This document shows positions 18,807 to 25,830 of a stretch of DNA of 39,805 nt, piece by piece (position 1 is the stretch's first letter; every line of letters begins with the position of its first letter). This DNA comes from Comamonadaceae bacterium (GTDB lineage Bacteria > Pseudomonadota > Gammaproteobacteria > Burkholderiales > Burkholderiaceae_C). The position numbers were made by a program, and so were the translations under genes. The notes under the pieces were generated by a model. That model saw only the letters and a list, made by a program, of their open reading frames with translations, made no database searches and was not told the DNA's origin. The stretch spans positions 1 through 39,805 of the forward strand of contig CANFLU010000029.1 of NCBI GenBank assembly GCA_947447975.1, read 5' to 3'.

Positions 18807-19805
18807 ATGGCGGTTTACACCCAAGTTTCCTTCGATCAGGCCAATGCCTTTTTCCAGACCCTGGGGCTGGGGCCGCTGACCCGTCTGGAGGGCTGCGCTG
18901 GTGGCATTGAAAATACCAATTATTTTGCCGACACCGCGCAAGCGCGCTATGTGCTCACCCTATTCGAGCGCTTGAGCGCGGAGCAACTGCCCTATTACCT
19001 GCGCCTGATGCGCCACTTGGCCCAGCAAGGCATCCCCGTGCCCGACCCGGCAGCCGATGTCCATGGCCAGTTGCTGCATAAGCTGCAAGGGCGGCCTAGT
19101 TGTGTGGTGAGCCTGCTGGCAGGCAAAAGCGAATTGCAACCGGGCACCGACCATTGCGCGCAAGTTGGCGCGATGCTGGCGCGTATGCACTTGGCCGGCC
19201 TCAGTTTTGATAGGCAACAGCCCAATTTGCGAGGGCTTGACTGGTGGAAGCGGACCGTGCCCGAGGTGCTGCCCTTTGTGACACCAGAACAAAGCGCGCT
19301 GTTGCAAAGTGAGTTGCAGATGCAAGAGGAACTGGCGCATAGCGCGCAGTACGCGGCATTGCCAAGTGGCCCCATCCATGCTGATCTGTTTCGCGACAAT
19401 GTGATGTTTGCGCCCGACGCACAGGGCCGCGCCCAGCTGACGGGCTTTTTTGATTTTTACTTCGCCGGGAACGACGCCTGGGTGTTTGATATTGCCGTCT
19501 GCCTGAACGACTGGTGTGTGAACCTAGCCGATGGCACAGCCGATTCAGCGCGCACCCATGCTTTTATGCAGGCCTATACCAACGTGCGCCCCCTAGAAGC
19601 TGCGGAATTGGCCGTATTTGCCACCATGCTGCGTGCGGCTGCATTGCGTTTTTGGCTCTCGCGTTTATGGGACTTGCACCTGCCGCGCCAAGCCACCATG
19701 CTCAAAGCGCACGATCCAGCCCCCTTTGAGCGCATACTGCGCCAGCGCATCGCCCACCCATTAAGCTGGGGGGCGCCGTCCGGCACCACCCACACCACTG
19801 CATGA
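18807..19805 (+). CDS. thrB: Homoserine kinase (ThrB2, APH-fold type)
   Basis: This 332-residue kinase phosphorylates homoserine on the threonine pathway. It belongs to the aminoglycoside-phosphotransferase-like family, not the GHMP family of E. coli ThrB. Visible are GCAGGIENTNYFADT near the N-terminus, the catalytic-loop GPIHADLFRDNVMF with HxD, and the metal-binding GFFDFYFAGNDAWVFDIA. ATG 18807 (MAVYTQVSFDQ) fits the family N-terminus; the frame extends upstream to 18774. It overlaps the next gene by four bases (ATGA), implying translational coupling. Confidence 0.92.
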   Translation: MAVYTQVSFDQANAFFQTLGLGPLTRLEGCAGGIENTNYFADTAQARYVLTLFERLSAEQLPYYLRLMRHLAQQGIPVPDPAADVHGQLLHKLQGRPSCVVSLLAGKSELQPGTDHCAQVGAMLARMHLAGLSFDRQQPNLRGLDWWKRTVPEVLPFVTPEQSALLQSELQMQEELAHSAQYAALPSGPIHADLFRDNVMFAPDAQGRAQLTGFFDFYFAGNDAWVFDIAVCLNDWCVNLADGTADSARTHAFMQAYTNVRPLEAAELAVFATMLRAAALRFWLSRLWDLHLPRQATMLKAHDPAPFERILRQRIAHPLSWGAPSGTTHTTA

Positions 19806-20581
19806 AACTTCATATCGTTCCCGCCCGCCAAGGCGTCCTCTGGGTCAAGCTGGGCATGCGCACCTTTTTCCGCCAACCGCTGGCGCTCACGGGTTTGTTC
19901 TTTATATTTATGGCGGTGATGTCGCTTATCTCCATGGTGCCTGTGGTCGGCAATGTGCTAGCTCTGGCCCTGCTGCCCGGCGCTACCCTGGGGCTGATGG
20001 TGGCCACACAGGAAGCGCTCAAAGGCCAGTTCCCCATGCCCAGTGTTTTGATTGCCGGTTTTCGTGCAGGGCGTGCTCAGTTGAGGGCCATGCTCATTCT
20101 GGGCGGCCTGTATGCGCTGGGTTTTGTTGGGGTACTAGGCCTGTCCGCTCTGGCCGACGGTGGCAAATTCGCACAAATGTATTTGTTTGGCGGCGCGGTC
20201 GGCAGCGAGGTCCTGCAGGACCCGGCCTTTGAAGCAGCCACCATGGTGGCGCTGGTGTTTTACATGCCTTTGTCTTTGCTGTTCTGGTTCGCGCCAGCGC
20301 TGGTGTATTGGGACCATGTCAGCCCCATGAAAAGCCTGTTCTTCAGCCTGGTCGCTTGTATACGCAATATCGGAGCGTTTACGGTCTACACCATGGTGTG
20401 GATGCTGGCCTTTATGGTTATCGGGTTGGGCGTGGTGCTGGTAGCCGGTTTGTCCGGTAGCGAAGAGGCGGTGGCCCTGGTGCTGTACCCCACCGCCATG
20501 GTGATGGCGGCCATGTTTTTTAGTTCGATTTACTTTACCTATGCCGACAGCTTTAGCATCCCCAGTGTGCACCTGGCCTGA
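19802..20581 (+). CDS. BPSS1780-family integral membrane protein
   Basis: This 259-residue hydrophobic protein has about six membrane segments, for example LTGLFFIFMAVMSLIS, AMLILGGLYALGFVGVLG and MVWMLAFMVIGLGVVLVAG. It begins with a short basic segment and the VPARQGVLWVKLG stretch typical of the BPSS1780 family of Burkholderiales. Its function is not known. The start overlaps the thrB stop by four bases, so it is probably translated together with homoserine kinase, though nothing else suggests a role in threonine synthesis. Confidence 0.85.
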   Translation: MKLHIVPARQGVLWVKLGMRTFFRQPLALTGLFFIFMAVMSLISMVPVVGNVLALALLPGATLGLMVATQEALKGQFPMPSVLIAGFRAGRAQLRAMLILGGLYALGFVGVLGLSALADGGKFAQMYLFGGAVGSEVLQDPAFEAATMVALVFYMPLSLLFWFAPALVYWDHVSPMKSLFFSLVACIRNIGAFTVYTMVWMLAFMVIGLGVVLVAGLSGSEEAVALVLYPTAMVMAAMFFSSIYFTYADSFSIPSVHLA

Positions 20582-20610
20582 ATCGGCCTGCGGTACCCGC
20601 TGCGCGGCAT

Positions 20611-20628
20611 CCCTATTGCAATAGAGGG
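20611..20628. other. Palindromic hairpin between convergent genes
   Basis: CCCTATTG is followed directly by CAATAG-A-GGG, a dyad with one bulged base, in the 58-bp gap between two convergent genes. No T-run follows on either strand, so it is only a possible bidirectional terminator. Confidence 0.3.
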
Positions 20629-20639
20629 TGTCTGCCCGC

Positions 20640-21251
20640 CTATGACAAAGACCCCAAGGCTTTGCCAAGTTGGTACAGACCAAATACCAGCAACGCCAGG
20701 ACCGATAGGCCCAGCATCGCCCGGTTAATACCTTGGCCAAAGCGCGCCGCCAGCCCAAATACCAGGACCAGCGTGGCCAAGCCACCCACGAGCGTGAAGT
20801 AAAAACCCCCGAGAAAAGAGAGCCCAAAGGCCGGCGACTCGCGCCAACCCGCCACCAAAATAGGGCCAGTCACCAGGGTCCAAAAAATATAGGGGCCGGG
20901 GCTAAGCATGTTCATCAGCACTGCTTTGCCGATCGGCAGACCCACTTCGAGCTCTGGGCCACTGGACACCGGTGGCGCGCGCCAGGCGCGAAAAGCGCCC
21001 CAGGCCAGGTACAAAATGAACACGCCGCTGACACCATACAAAACCTGCTCCATCCACACCGGCACCTGCGACAGCACCAGCAGACAGAAGGCGATGATGG
21101 GTCCGTCGCTGAGCAAAGGCGCCAGCGCCGAGGGCAAAGTGCGGCGCCAGCCCTGGCTGATGGATTGCGATATCAGGTAGGTTTGAAACGGCCCGGGCTG
21201 CGAGGCGGCAGCAAAACCAAACCCCATCCCCTGAAGCACAAACATCCACAT
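20640..21251 (-). CDS. LysE-family exporter
   Basis: This 203-residue inner-membrane protein has five or six hydrophobic helices and matches the LysE/RhtB exporters of amino acids and related small molecules. Near the N-terminus GFAAASQPGPFQTYLIS has the family's conserved PGP motif, and MLSPGPYIFWTLVTGP carries a second conserved PGP-type turn. Substrate is unknown. It converges with the BPSS1780 gene and diverges from the next gene with only 19 bp if that gene starts at its most upstream ATG. A second ATG lies two codons into the frame. Confidence 0.87.
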   Translation of the reverse strand: MWMFVLQGMGFGFAAASQPGPFQTYLISQSISQGWRRTLPSALAPLLSDGPIIAFCLLVLSQVPVWMEQVLYGVSGVFILYLAWGAFRAWRAPPVSSGPELEVGLPIGKAVLMNMLSPGPYIFWTLVTGPILVAGWRESPAFGLSFLGGFYFTLVGGLATLVLVFGLAARFGQGINRAMLGLSVLALLVFGLYQLGKALGSLS

Positions 21252-21270
21252 CAGGGCATTCTAGGGTGCC

Positions 21271-21942
21271 ATGAGGCAGGCTTCACACAACCGTCATGGC
21301 CCTTGGGTAACATGCAGCTCCATGCGCACCTCAGAAAACGCCACTCCCGGCTATGCCCGCAGCGACACCACGGCAAGTCTGCGAATCAGCATGGCTGATG
21401 CCGTGCCCTGGAACTTGGTTCGGACCCTGTGTATGGGTCTGATGGTGGGAGCTTGGGTTCCGGTGGCACTGGGGCAAACCGCTGCCCAACAAAGTGCGCA
21501 GCCAGCGTCTGTGCGACTGCGGATGACTGAGTTTTTTCAATTTCCGGTGGGTCCCCAGGGACTGCAAATCAGTCCGTCATTGCGCGAAGCGCAGGGCAAG
21601 AGAGTGTCTCTGCAAGGCTATGTGGTGCAGCAAGAAGTGGCGGCGCCCGGTCAATTTTTGCTGACGTCGCGCCCGGTGCAAATGAGCCAGCACGCCGATG
21701 GGGAAGCCGATGACCTGCCACCTTCCACAGTAGCGGTGTCGCTACCTGCAGAGCAGCAGGACTGGATAGTCGCCTACACGCGCGGCCTGGTAGAGGTGGT
21801 GGGCGTGCTGGACGTAGGCCGCCAAGAAGGTCCCGATGGGCGTGTCACTTGGGTGCGATTGCAGTTGGACAGCGAAGCAACGCGCCGCATGAACGCGGCT
21901 GAGTTCTTTAGCTACCGCCACGCTATGCAGCACAAGCACTAA
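21271..21942 (+). CDS. Secreted protein of unknown function next to alkaline phosphatase
   Basis: I do not recognise a family. The frame is open from ATG 21271 (223 residues), but a start at ATG 21391 gives a plausible signal peptide (MADAVPWNLVRTLCMG...VALGQ) and leaves room for a promoter between it and the divergent lysE-type gene. The mature part of about 150 residues contains GKRVSLQGYVVQQE, RPVQMSQHADGEADDLP and repeated beta-strand-like stretches, suggesting a small beta-rich periplasmic domain. It lies 77 nt before the alkaline phosphatase on the same strand and could be co-transcribed. No strong ribosome-binding site marks any start. Confidence 0.75.
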   Translation: MRQASHNRHGPWVTCSSMRTSENATPGYARSDTTASLRISMADAVPWNLVRTLCMGLMVGAWVPVALGQTAAQQSAQPASVRLRMTEFFQFPVGPQGLQISPSLREAQGKRVSLQGYVVQQEVAAPGQFLLTSRPVQMSQHADGEADDLPPSTVAVSLPAEQQDWIVAYTRGLVEVVGVLDVGRQEGPDGRVTWVRLQLDSEATRRMNAAEFFSYRHAMQHKH

Positions 21943-22019
21943 CAATTGCGTACGCAAGGCCCGGATAAGGCCCGTCGGATCGAGAAGCTTGTTTTGATGT
22001 GTTCACTAGGAGTATGGAA

Positions 22020-24068
22020 ATGACCAAGTTCAACAAGCGCCCTGCCAGACTGGGCATCGCCCTCGCATCGGCCTGGATGGCCATCGCAGCGCAGGCCGCA
22101 CCGACTGTGACCCGACTAACTCCGCCCAGCGAGCTTTTTAGCAGCGGCCAAGCCGCACCAGTGATTGCACGTTTTTTGCCGGGTCAGCGCTTTGACTTGC
22201 AGGCCACGATCCGGCCCGATGATGCATCCAAGCAAATCAGCAGCGCGGTGTTTGCCGTGGACGGAAAAACCGTTGCGGCGCCGGTAGCGCTAAAGGCTTG
22301 CGAAGCGGCCTGTATCAAAGGCGTTCCAGCGAATGCCACCTTAGCGAGCATCCGCGCCTTCAGTATTGATCAACCGGGCGTGCATAGCCTGCGCGTGACA
22401 GCTACCCAAAGTGACGGCCAAACCGTGACAGCAGAAGGAAATTTTGAAGTCCTTGCATTGCTGCCCGGTACCCAGAAAGTGAAAAACATCATCATCCTGT
22501 TAGGTGATGGCATGGGGGCCGCCCAGCGCACCGCGGCGCGCCTGGTGGCTGGTGGATACGCGCAAGGCAAGGTCATCAAACCCTTGGCGATGGATACCTT
22601 TCCGGTCACCGGCATGGTTAAAACGGCTTCACTCAACTCCTTTGTTACCGACTCGTCGCCCGGGATGACGGCCTATGTCTCTGGCAACAAAAACAACAAC
22701 AACGAAGAAGGCGTCTTCCCCGACGACACCATCGACCCTTTTGACAATCCGCGTATCGAATACTTGAGTGAATACCTGCACCGCACCCAAGGCAAAGCGC
22801 TGGGCCTGGTGACCACTGCGGATGTGTTTGACGCCACCCCGGCGGGCAATGCGGTGCATACCAGTAACCGGGGCGCCGGAACTGGCATCGTGGATCAGTA
22901 CCTGGATGACCGGGGACTGTCCGGGCTGAGCGTGCTCATGGGCGGTGGACGTAAATGGTTCCTGCCTGCGAGCACGCCGGGATCTGCGCGCGGTGACCGC
23001 AGCGACTACGCCTTTTCCTCCACCGACGCCCATACCGCCGACATCGTCAAGCGCTGGGGCGCCGCGCCTGGCGCGATGGACAAAGACCGCAATCTGCTGG
23101 CCGAGTTTCAAAATGCTGGTTTTGACTATGCTGCGGACAAAACCGCACTCGACAGCATAGATCCAAAGAAAACCGACCGTTTACTCGGCCTATTCGCACT
23201 GTCCAACATGAACGTGGCCTTAGACAAAATCGATGGACGCCGCAACAAGGCTTCGGGTGTGGGTGGCCGCGTAGTCGATGACTACGGCTTTCCCGACCAG
23301 CCCATGCTCGATGAAATGACGACCAAGGCGCTGGCCGTGCTGGACCGGCAGAAAAACGGCTTTGTGCTGATGATCGAGGGCGCCTCTATTGATAAGCAGG
23401 CGCATGCGATGGATAGTGAGCGCTGGATGCTGGACACCCTGGAATTTGACCGGGCCGTCGCCTTGGCCCAGGCCTATGCGGCAGCGCGTAATGACACGCT
23501 GGTCATCGTCACCGCAGACCATGAATGTGCCGGTGTAGCCTTGATTGGCGGCTCGCGTGTGAGTGATGCGCGCTTGCAAGCCCTGGTGCGCGAAGGTGGT
23601 GGTACAGCACTGCGCGACGTCGTAGTAGGCGTCTATGAACAAGCAGGCTTTCCCCGCTACAAAATTGCCGCCGATGGCTACCCTGAAACCACGGACATTG
23701 ATAACCGCGTACTGGTGGGCTATGGTGCCAACTCGGACCGCATGGAAGACTTCCGTACCAATGCGCGGCCCTTGCAAGACGGCCAACAACCCTTTGTCAA
23801 AAAAGAGCCGCTGTCGATTTACCCTGCCGGTCCCATGGCGCGTGACGCCGAAGGCAAGTACATGATTACCGGCCAGGTGCCCGGTGAAAGTGCGGTGCAC
23901 ACTGCCACCGATATTCCTTTGTCGGCGTACGGGCCGGGTGCTTATGCGTTTACCGGTGTCATCGACAACACGGATGTGTTTTTCAAACTGGCACAGGCGG
24001 CCATTAAAGGCATCTTGCCACCGCCTGGATGGAGTGGCGGGGCTGCCCAAAGCGCTAAAGCGCCCTGA
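22020..24068 (+). CDS. phoA: PhoA-type alkaline phosphatase with an extra N-terminal domain
   Basis: This 682-residue enzyme should hydrolyse phosphate monoesters in the periplasm. A signal peptide ends at AQA-AP near residue 26. Residues about 28-155 form an extra beta-sandwich-like domain, then the phosphatase domain begins with KNIIILLGDGMGAAQRT. The nucleophile is Ser212 after Asp211 in VTDSSPGMTAY; metal ligands appear in EGASIDKQAHAMD and VTADHECAGV. An asparagine-rich loop (GNKNNNNEEG) follows the nucleophile. Start 22020 was chosen over 21999 and 22014 because AGGAG (22008-22012) sits 7 nt before it. E. coli PhoA has 471 residues. A strong terminator follows. I see no clear PHO box upstream. 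Confidence 0.94.
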   Translation: MTKFNKRPARLGIALASAWMAIAAQAAPTVTRLTPPSELFSSGQAAPVIARFLPGQRFDLQATIRPDDASKQISSAVFAVDGKTVAAPVALKACEAACIKGVPANATLASIRAFSIDQPGVHSLRVTATQSDGQTVTAEGNFEVLALLPGTQKVKNIIILLGDGMGAAQRTAARLVAGGYAQGKVIKPLAMDTFPVTGMVKTASLNSFVTDSSPGMTAYVSGNKNNNNEEGVFPDDTIDPFDNPRIEYLSEYLHRTQGKALGLVTTADVFDATPAGNAVHTSNRGAGTGIVDQYLDDRGLSGLSVLMGGGRKWFLPASTPGSARGDRSDYAFSSTDAHTADIVKRWGAAPGAMDKDRNLLAEFQNAGFDYAADKTALDSIDPKKTDRLLGLFALSNMNVALDKIDGRRNKASGVGGRVVDDYGFPDQPMLDEMTTKALAVLDRQKNGFVLMIEGASIDKQAHAMDSERWMLDTLEFDRAVALAQAYAAARNDTLVIVTADHECAGVALIGGSRVSDARLQALVREGGGTALRDVVVGVYEQAGFPRYKIAADGYPETTDIDNRVLVGYGANSDRMEDFRTNARPLQDGQQPFVKKEPLSIYPAGPMARDAEGKYMITGQVPGESAVHTATDIPLSAYGPGAYAFTGVIDNTDVFFKLAQAAIKGILPPPGWSGGAAQSAKAP

Positions 24069-24092
24069 CGCATTCGCTGCGGCCGATAGCGC

Positions 24093-24131
24093 AATCCCGC
24101 CAACGCCCTTGCGGCATGGCGGGATTTTTTT
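24093..24131 (+). terminator. Rho-independent terminator after phoA
   Basis: A perfect 10-bp stem, AATCCCGCCA (24093-24102) with TGGCGGGATT (24117-24126), has a 14-nt loop and runs into seven T residues (24125-24131). It lies 25 nt past the phoA stop. It ends the phoA transcript, so the next gene needs its own promoter within 24132-24281. Confidence 0.93.
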
Positions 24132-24281
24132 GTGTGCCAACTTGATAGCCCTTTGCGTTGTGTCAGGTGCTGTCTATCGACCCGAACCCTTAGGGGCTCT
24201 AAGATTGTAGGTACGTGAGCCAAGCCACCCAATGGCGCGGCGCTCGGGTTCAGGCTTGTCAGACCCGGAAAGAATTACAAG

Positions 24282-25295
24282 ATGCACACATCGCCGTTGG
24301 AAAAAAAACATCGCCCTCGCTGGCAATTTGCAGGGCGCGCCCTAGTCGCGGCGCTGGTACTTGTAGGCGCCCTAGCCGGCGAGACCGCGCTGGCGCAGGC
24401 CGGGCGGCCGATCCAAATTTGGCCCACCATCCCCTTTGTGCGCGGCAAGGACTTGTGCCAGTACCAGGAAAACTACGCCAAAACCAAGAACGAGCAATCC
24501 AAGGAGATGCTTCAAAACGTGGTCTCGCTCATCCGGGAGGGCGCTAAAGAGGCGGTCGCCTTTGGCATTGTGCAGGCCATGGACGACATGGAGAACGCCA
24601 ACCGCGCCCAGGCCAATGCGGGCATGGGCATGGACGTGCTGCTCGAAGGCAGCTTCAAAGCCACCTTGGATGCCTATTACCGCGACCTGCAACCGGGCCA
24701 GCGCAAGATTGCTTTTTTCAACCCCATGCCCTTGACCCAACTGGTACGCGGGCTACGAGACCAAAAGCGCCAAGGGTATTTAGATGACAAATTGGTGCGT
24801 GAGCTGTATGGTATTTTCTGGGGCACCTATTCATTTGCCCAAGACTGCAACGGCCAGGTGCTGGTCACTATGCATTTAGAAGGCAAAGACGGCACTACCC
24901 GCAGCTTTCAGGCCCAAGGCTATCCGCAATCAGTCATGCAAAGTGCAGCGGGCCAAGTGTTTGACTATTTTCAGAAAACCAAATTCCCATCGAAAGTGAT
25001 GGTAGGCAACCGCAGTTTGGAATTGCTGGGCGCCCCGAGCATGCCGGTGGCGCATACCGCCGGGCCTGCAGCGGCCGAGCGTGCCTGTAGCAATATGAAT
25101 GCGCGCCTGCCCACGGTGGCCGAACTCGAGTACTTGGCTGCCCTTGGCGATTACAACGGCGGTGTGAGTTTGCGCAGCGACGTCTGGGTTCTACCCGGCG
25201 GCATGGTGTATGCGCCAGACCTGCCCAACCCCTCGCCCGTGCGCAGCGCCGACGAAGTGCGCGGGCCGGATTTACATTTTTACTGCGTGCGCTAG
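24282..25295 (+). CDS. Secreted protein of unknown function with lectin-fold-like C-terminus
   Basis: I do not recognise a named family. The 337-residue product has a signal peptide (basic MHTSPLEKKHRPRW, hydrophobic core, likely cleavage near ALAQA, residue 38-40). The middle part, about 45-240, is mixed helical. The end, from about residue 265, reads AERACSNMNARLPTVAELEYL and ends PDLHFYCVR with paired cysteines. This resembles the C-type-lectin-like fold of sulfatase-modifying-factor or DUF1566 proteins; that is inference. It stands alone behind the phoA terminator and converges with the DksA-like gene. Confidence 0.75.
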   Translation: MHTSPLEKKHRPRWQFAGRALVAALVLVGALAGETALAQAGRPIQIWPTIPFVRGKDLCQYQENYAKTKNEQSKEMLQNVVSLIREGAKEAVAFGIVQAMDDMENANRAQANAGMGMDVLLEGSFKATLDAYYRDLQPGQRKIAFFNPMPLTQLVRGLRDQKRQGYLDDKLVRELYGIFWGTYSFAQDCNGQVLVTMHLEGKDGTTRSFQAQGYPQSVMQSAAGQVFDYFQKTKFPSKVMVGNRSLELLGAPSMPVAHTAGPAAAERACSNMNARLPTVAELEYLAALGDYNGGVSLRSDVWVLPGGMVYAPDLPNPSPVRSADEVRGPDLHFYCVR

Positions 25296-25332
25296 AGGGA
25301 TTGGGGCAAAACAGCGCTGTGCTGATCGCACC

Positions 25333-25722
25333 TTAAGCCTGGCCTTGGGCTTCGAGCTGGGTTTGGCAGGCCATGCAATGGGCGGTTTCGGGCATGGCAT
25401 CTAGACGGGCTTCCAAAATTTCACTACCGCATTCGGTGCAAAAGCCATAACTACCTTGGTGCAGGCGCTTCAAAGCCGCCTCCACTTCATGCAAGCGGGC
25501 AATTTCGCGCTCGCCGATACAAAAATCCATGTCCCGCTGGGTCATGCTCTGGGCATGGGAGTCGCCCGGCCCGGGCAAGGATTCTGCCGCCACCTCCGCC
25601 CGCGTACGCTCGCCACCGCGCTGCTCGTGGATCAGCCGCAGCAGGTCAGCCAGCATGTTTTCAAGACGTTCAAGGTGCACCATGGCATGGTGGTGCTGCA
25701 TCGCGGAAATAGTGTGGGTCAT
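25333..25722 (-). CDS. TraR/DksA-family zinc-finger protein
   Basis: DksA relatives bind in the RNA polymerase secondary channel and tune transcription. This 129-residue protein has a helical N-terminal part and a C4 zinc finger with Cys95, Cys98, Cys116 and Cys119 (C-x2-C-x17-C-x2-C), followed by a short tail. Aligned to E. coli DksA, the coiled-coil tip DPVDRA corresponds roughly to GPGDSH, so the first key aspartate and the alanine are not kept. It is therefore a paralogue, not the housekeeping DksA. No good Shine-Dalgarno precedes the ATG. An FNR/ANR-type box lies 41.5 bp upstream. Confidence 0.88.
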   Translation of the reverse strand: MTHTISAMQHHHAMVHLERLENMLADLLRLIHEQRGGERTRAEVAAESLPGPGDSHAQSMTQRDMDFCIGEREIARLHEVEAALKRLHQGSYGFCTECGSEILEARLDAMPETAHCMACQTQLEAQGQA

Positions 25723-25756
25723 GGACGCATCATGCGCGCCCGACTAAGTAGCGGTC

Positions 25757-25770
25757 TTGACCTTTATCAA
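25757..25770 (-). promoter_or_regulatory. FNR/ANR-type box upstream of the DksA-like gene
   Basis: TTGAC-CTTT-ATCAA matches the FNR/ANR consensus TTGAT-N4-ATCAA at nine of ten bases. Its centre (between 25763 and 25764) is exactly 41.5 bp upstream of the A of the DksA-like ATG at 25722. CATGAT (complement of 25728-25733), a weak -10, sits six bases before that ATG. This is the class II activator geometry if transcription starts at the ATG. No gene starts to the right on the plus strand. Confidence 0.6.
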
Positions 25771-25830
25771 ATTGCGCTTACGCGAAGAATAACAAACAGA
25801 TATTTCAACCTGCAAAGCCCTGCCTCAGCC

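Noticed and set aside
22689..22715. Asparagine run in alkaline phosphatase considered as a frameshift or sequencing artefact
   Set aside because: The frame continues with conserved phosphatase sequence on both sides, and such a loop is acceptable after the nucleophile region.
23220..24140. 306-residue open frame opposite phoA, and similar frames at 3120-3893 and 18010-18879
   Set aside because: All lie opposite strongly conserved proteins (alkaline phosphatase, GGT, PolA), have biased composition and show no family features.
24161..24175. Two TGTC direct repeats resembling a PHO box before the 24282 gene
   Set aside because: The repeats are 10 bp apart instead of 11 and the AT-rich centre is missing, so the match is too weak.
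25311..25320. ACAGCGCTGT palindrome between convergent genes
   Set aside because: A ten-base palindrome alone is not rare in GC-rich DNA, has no T-run and has no promoter context.
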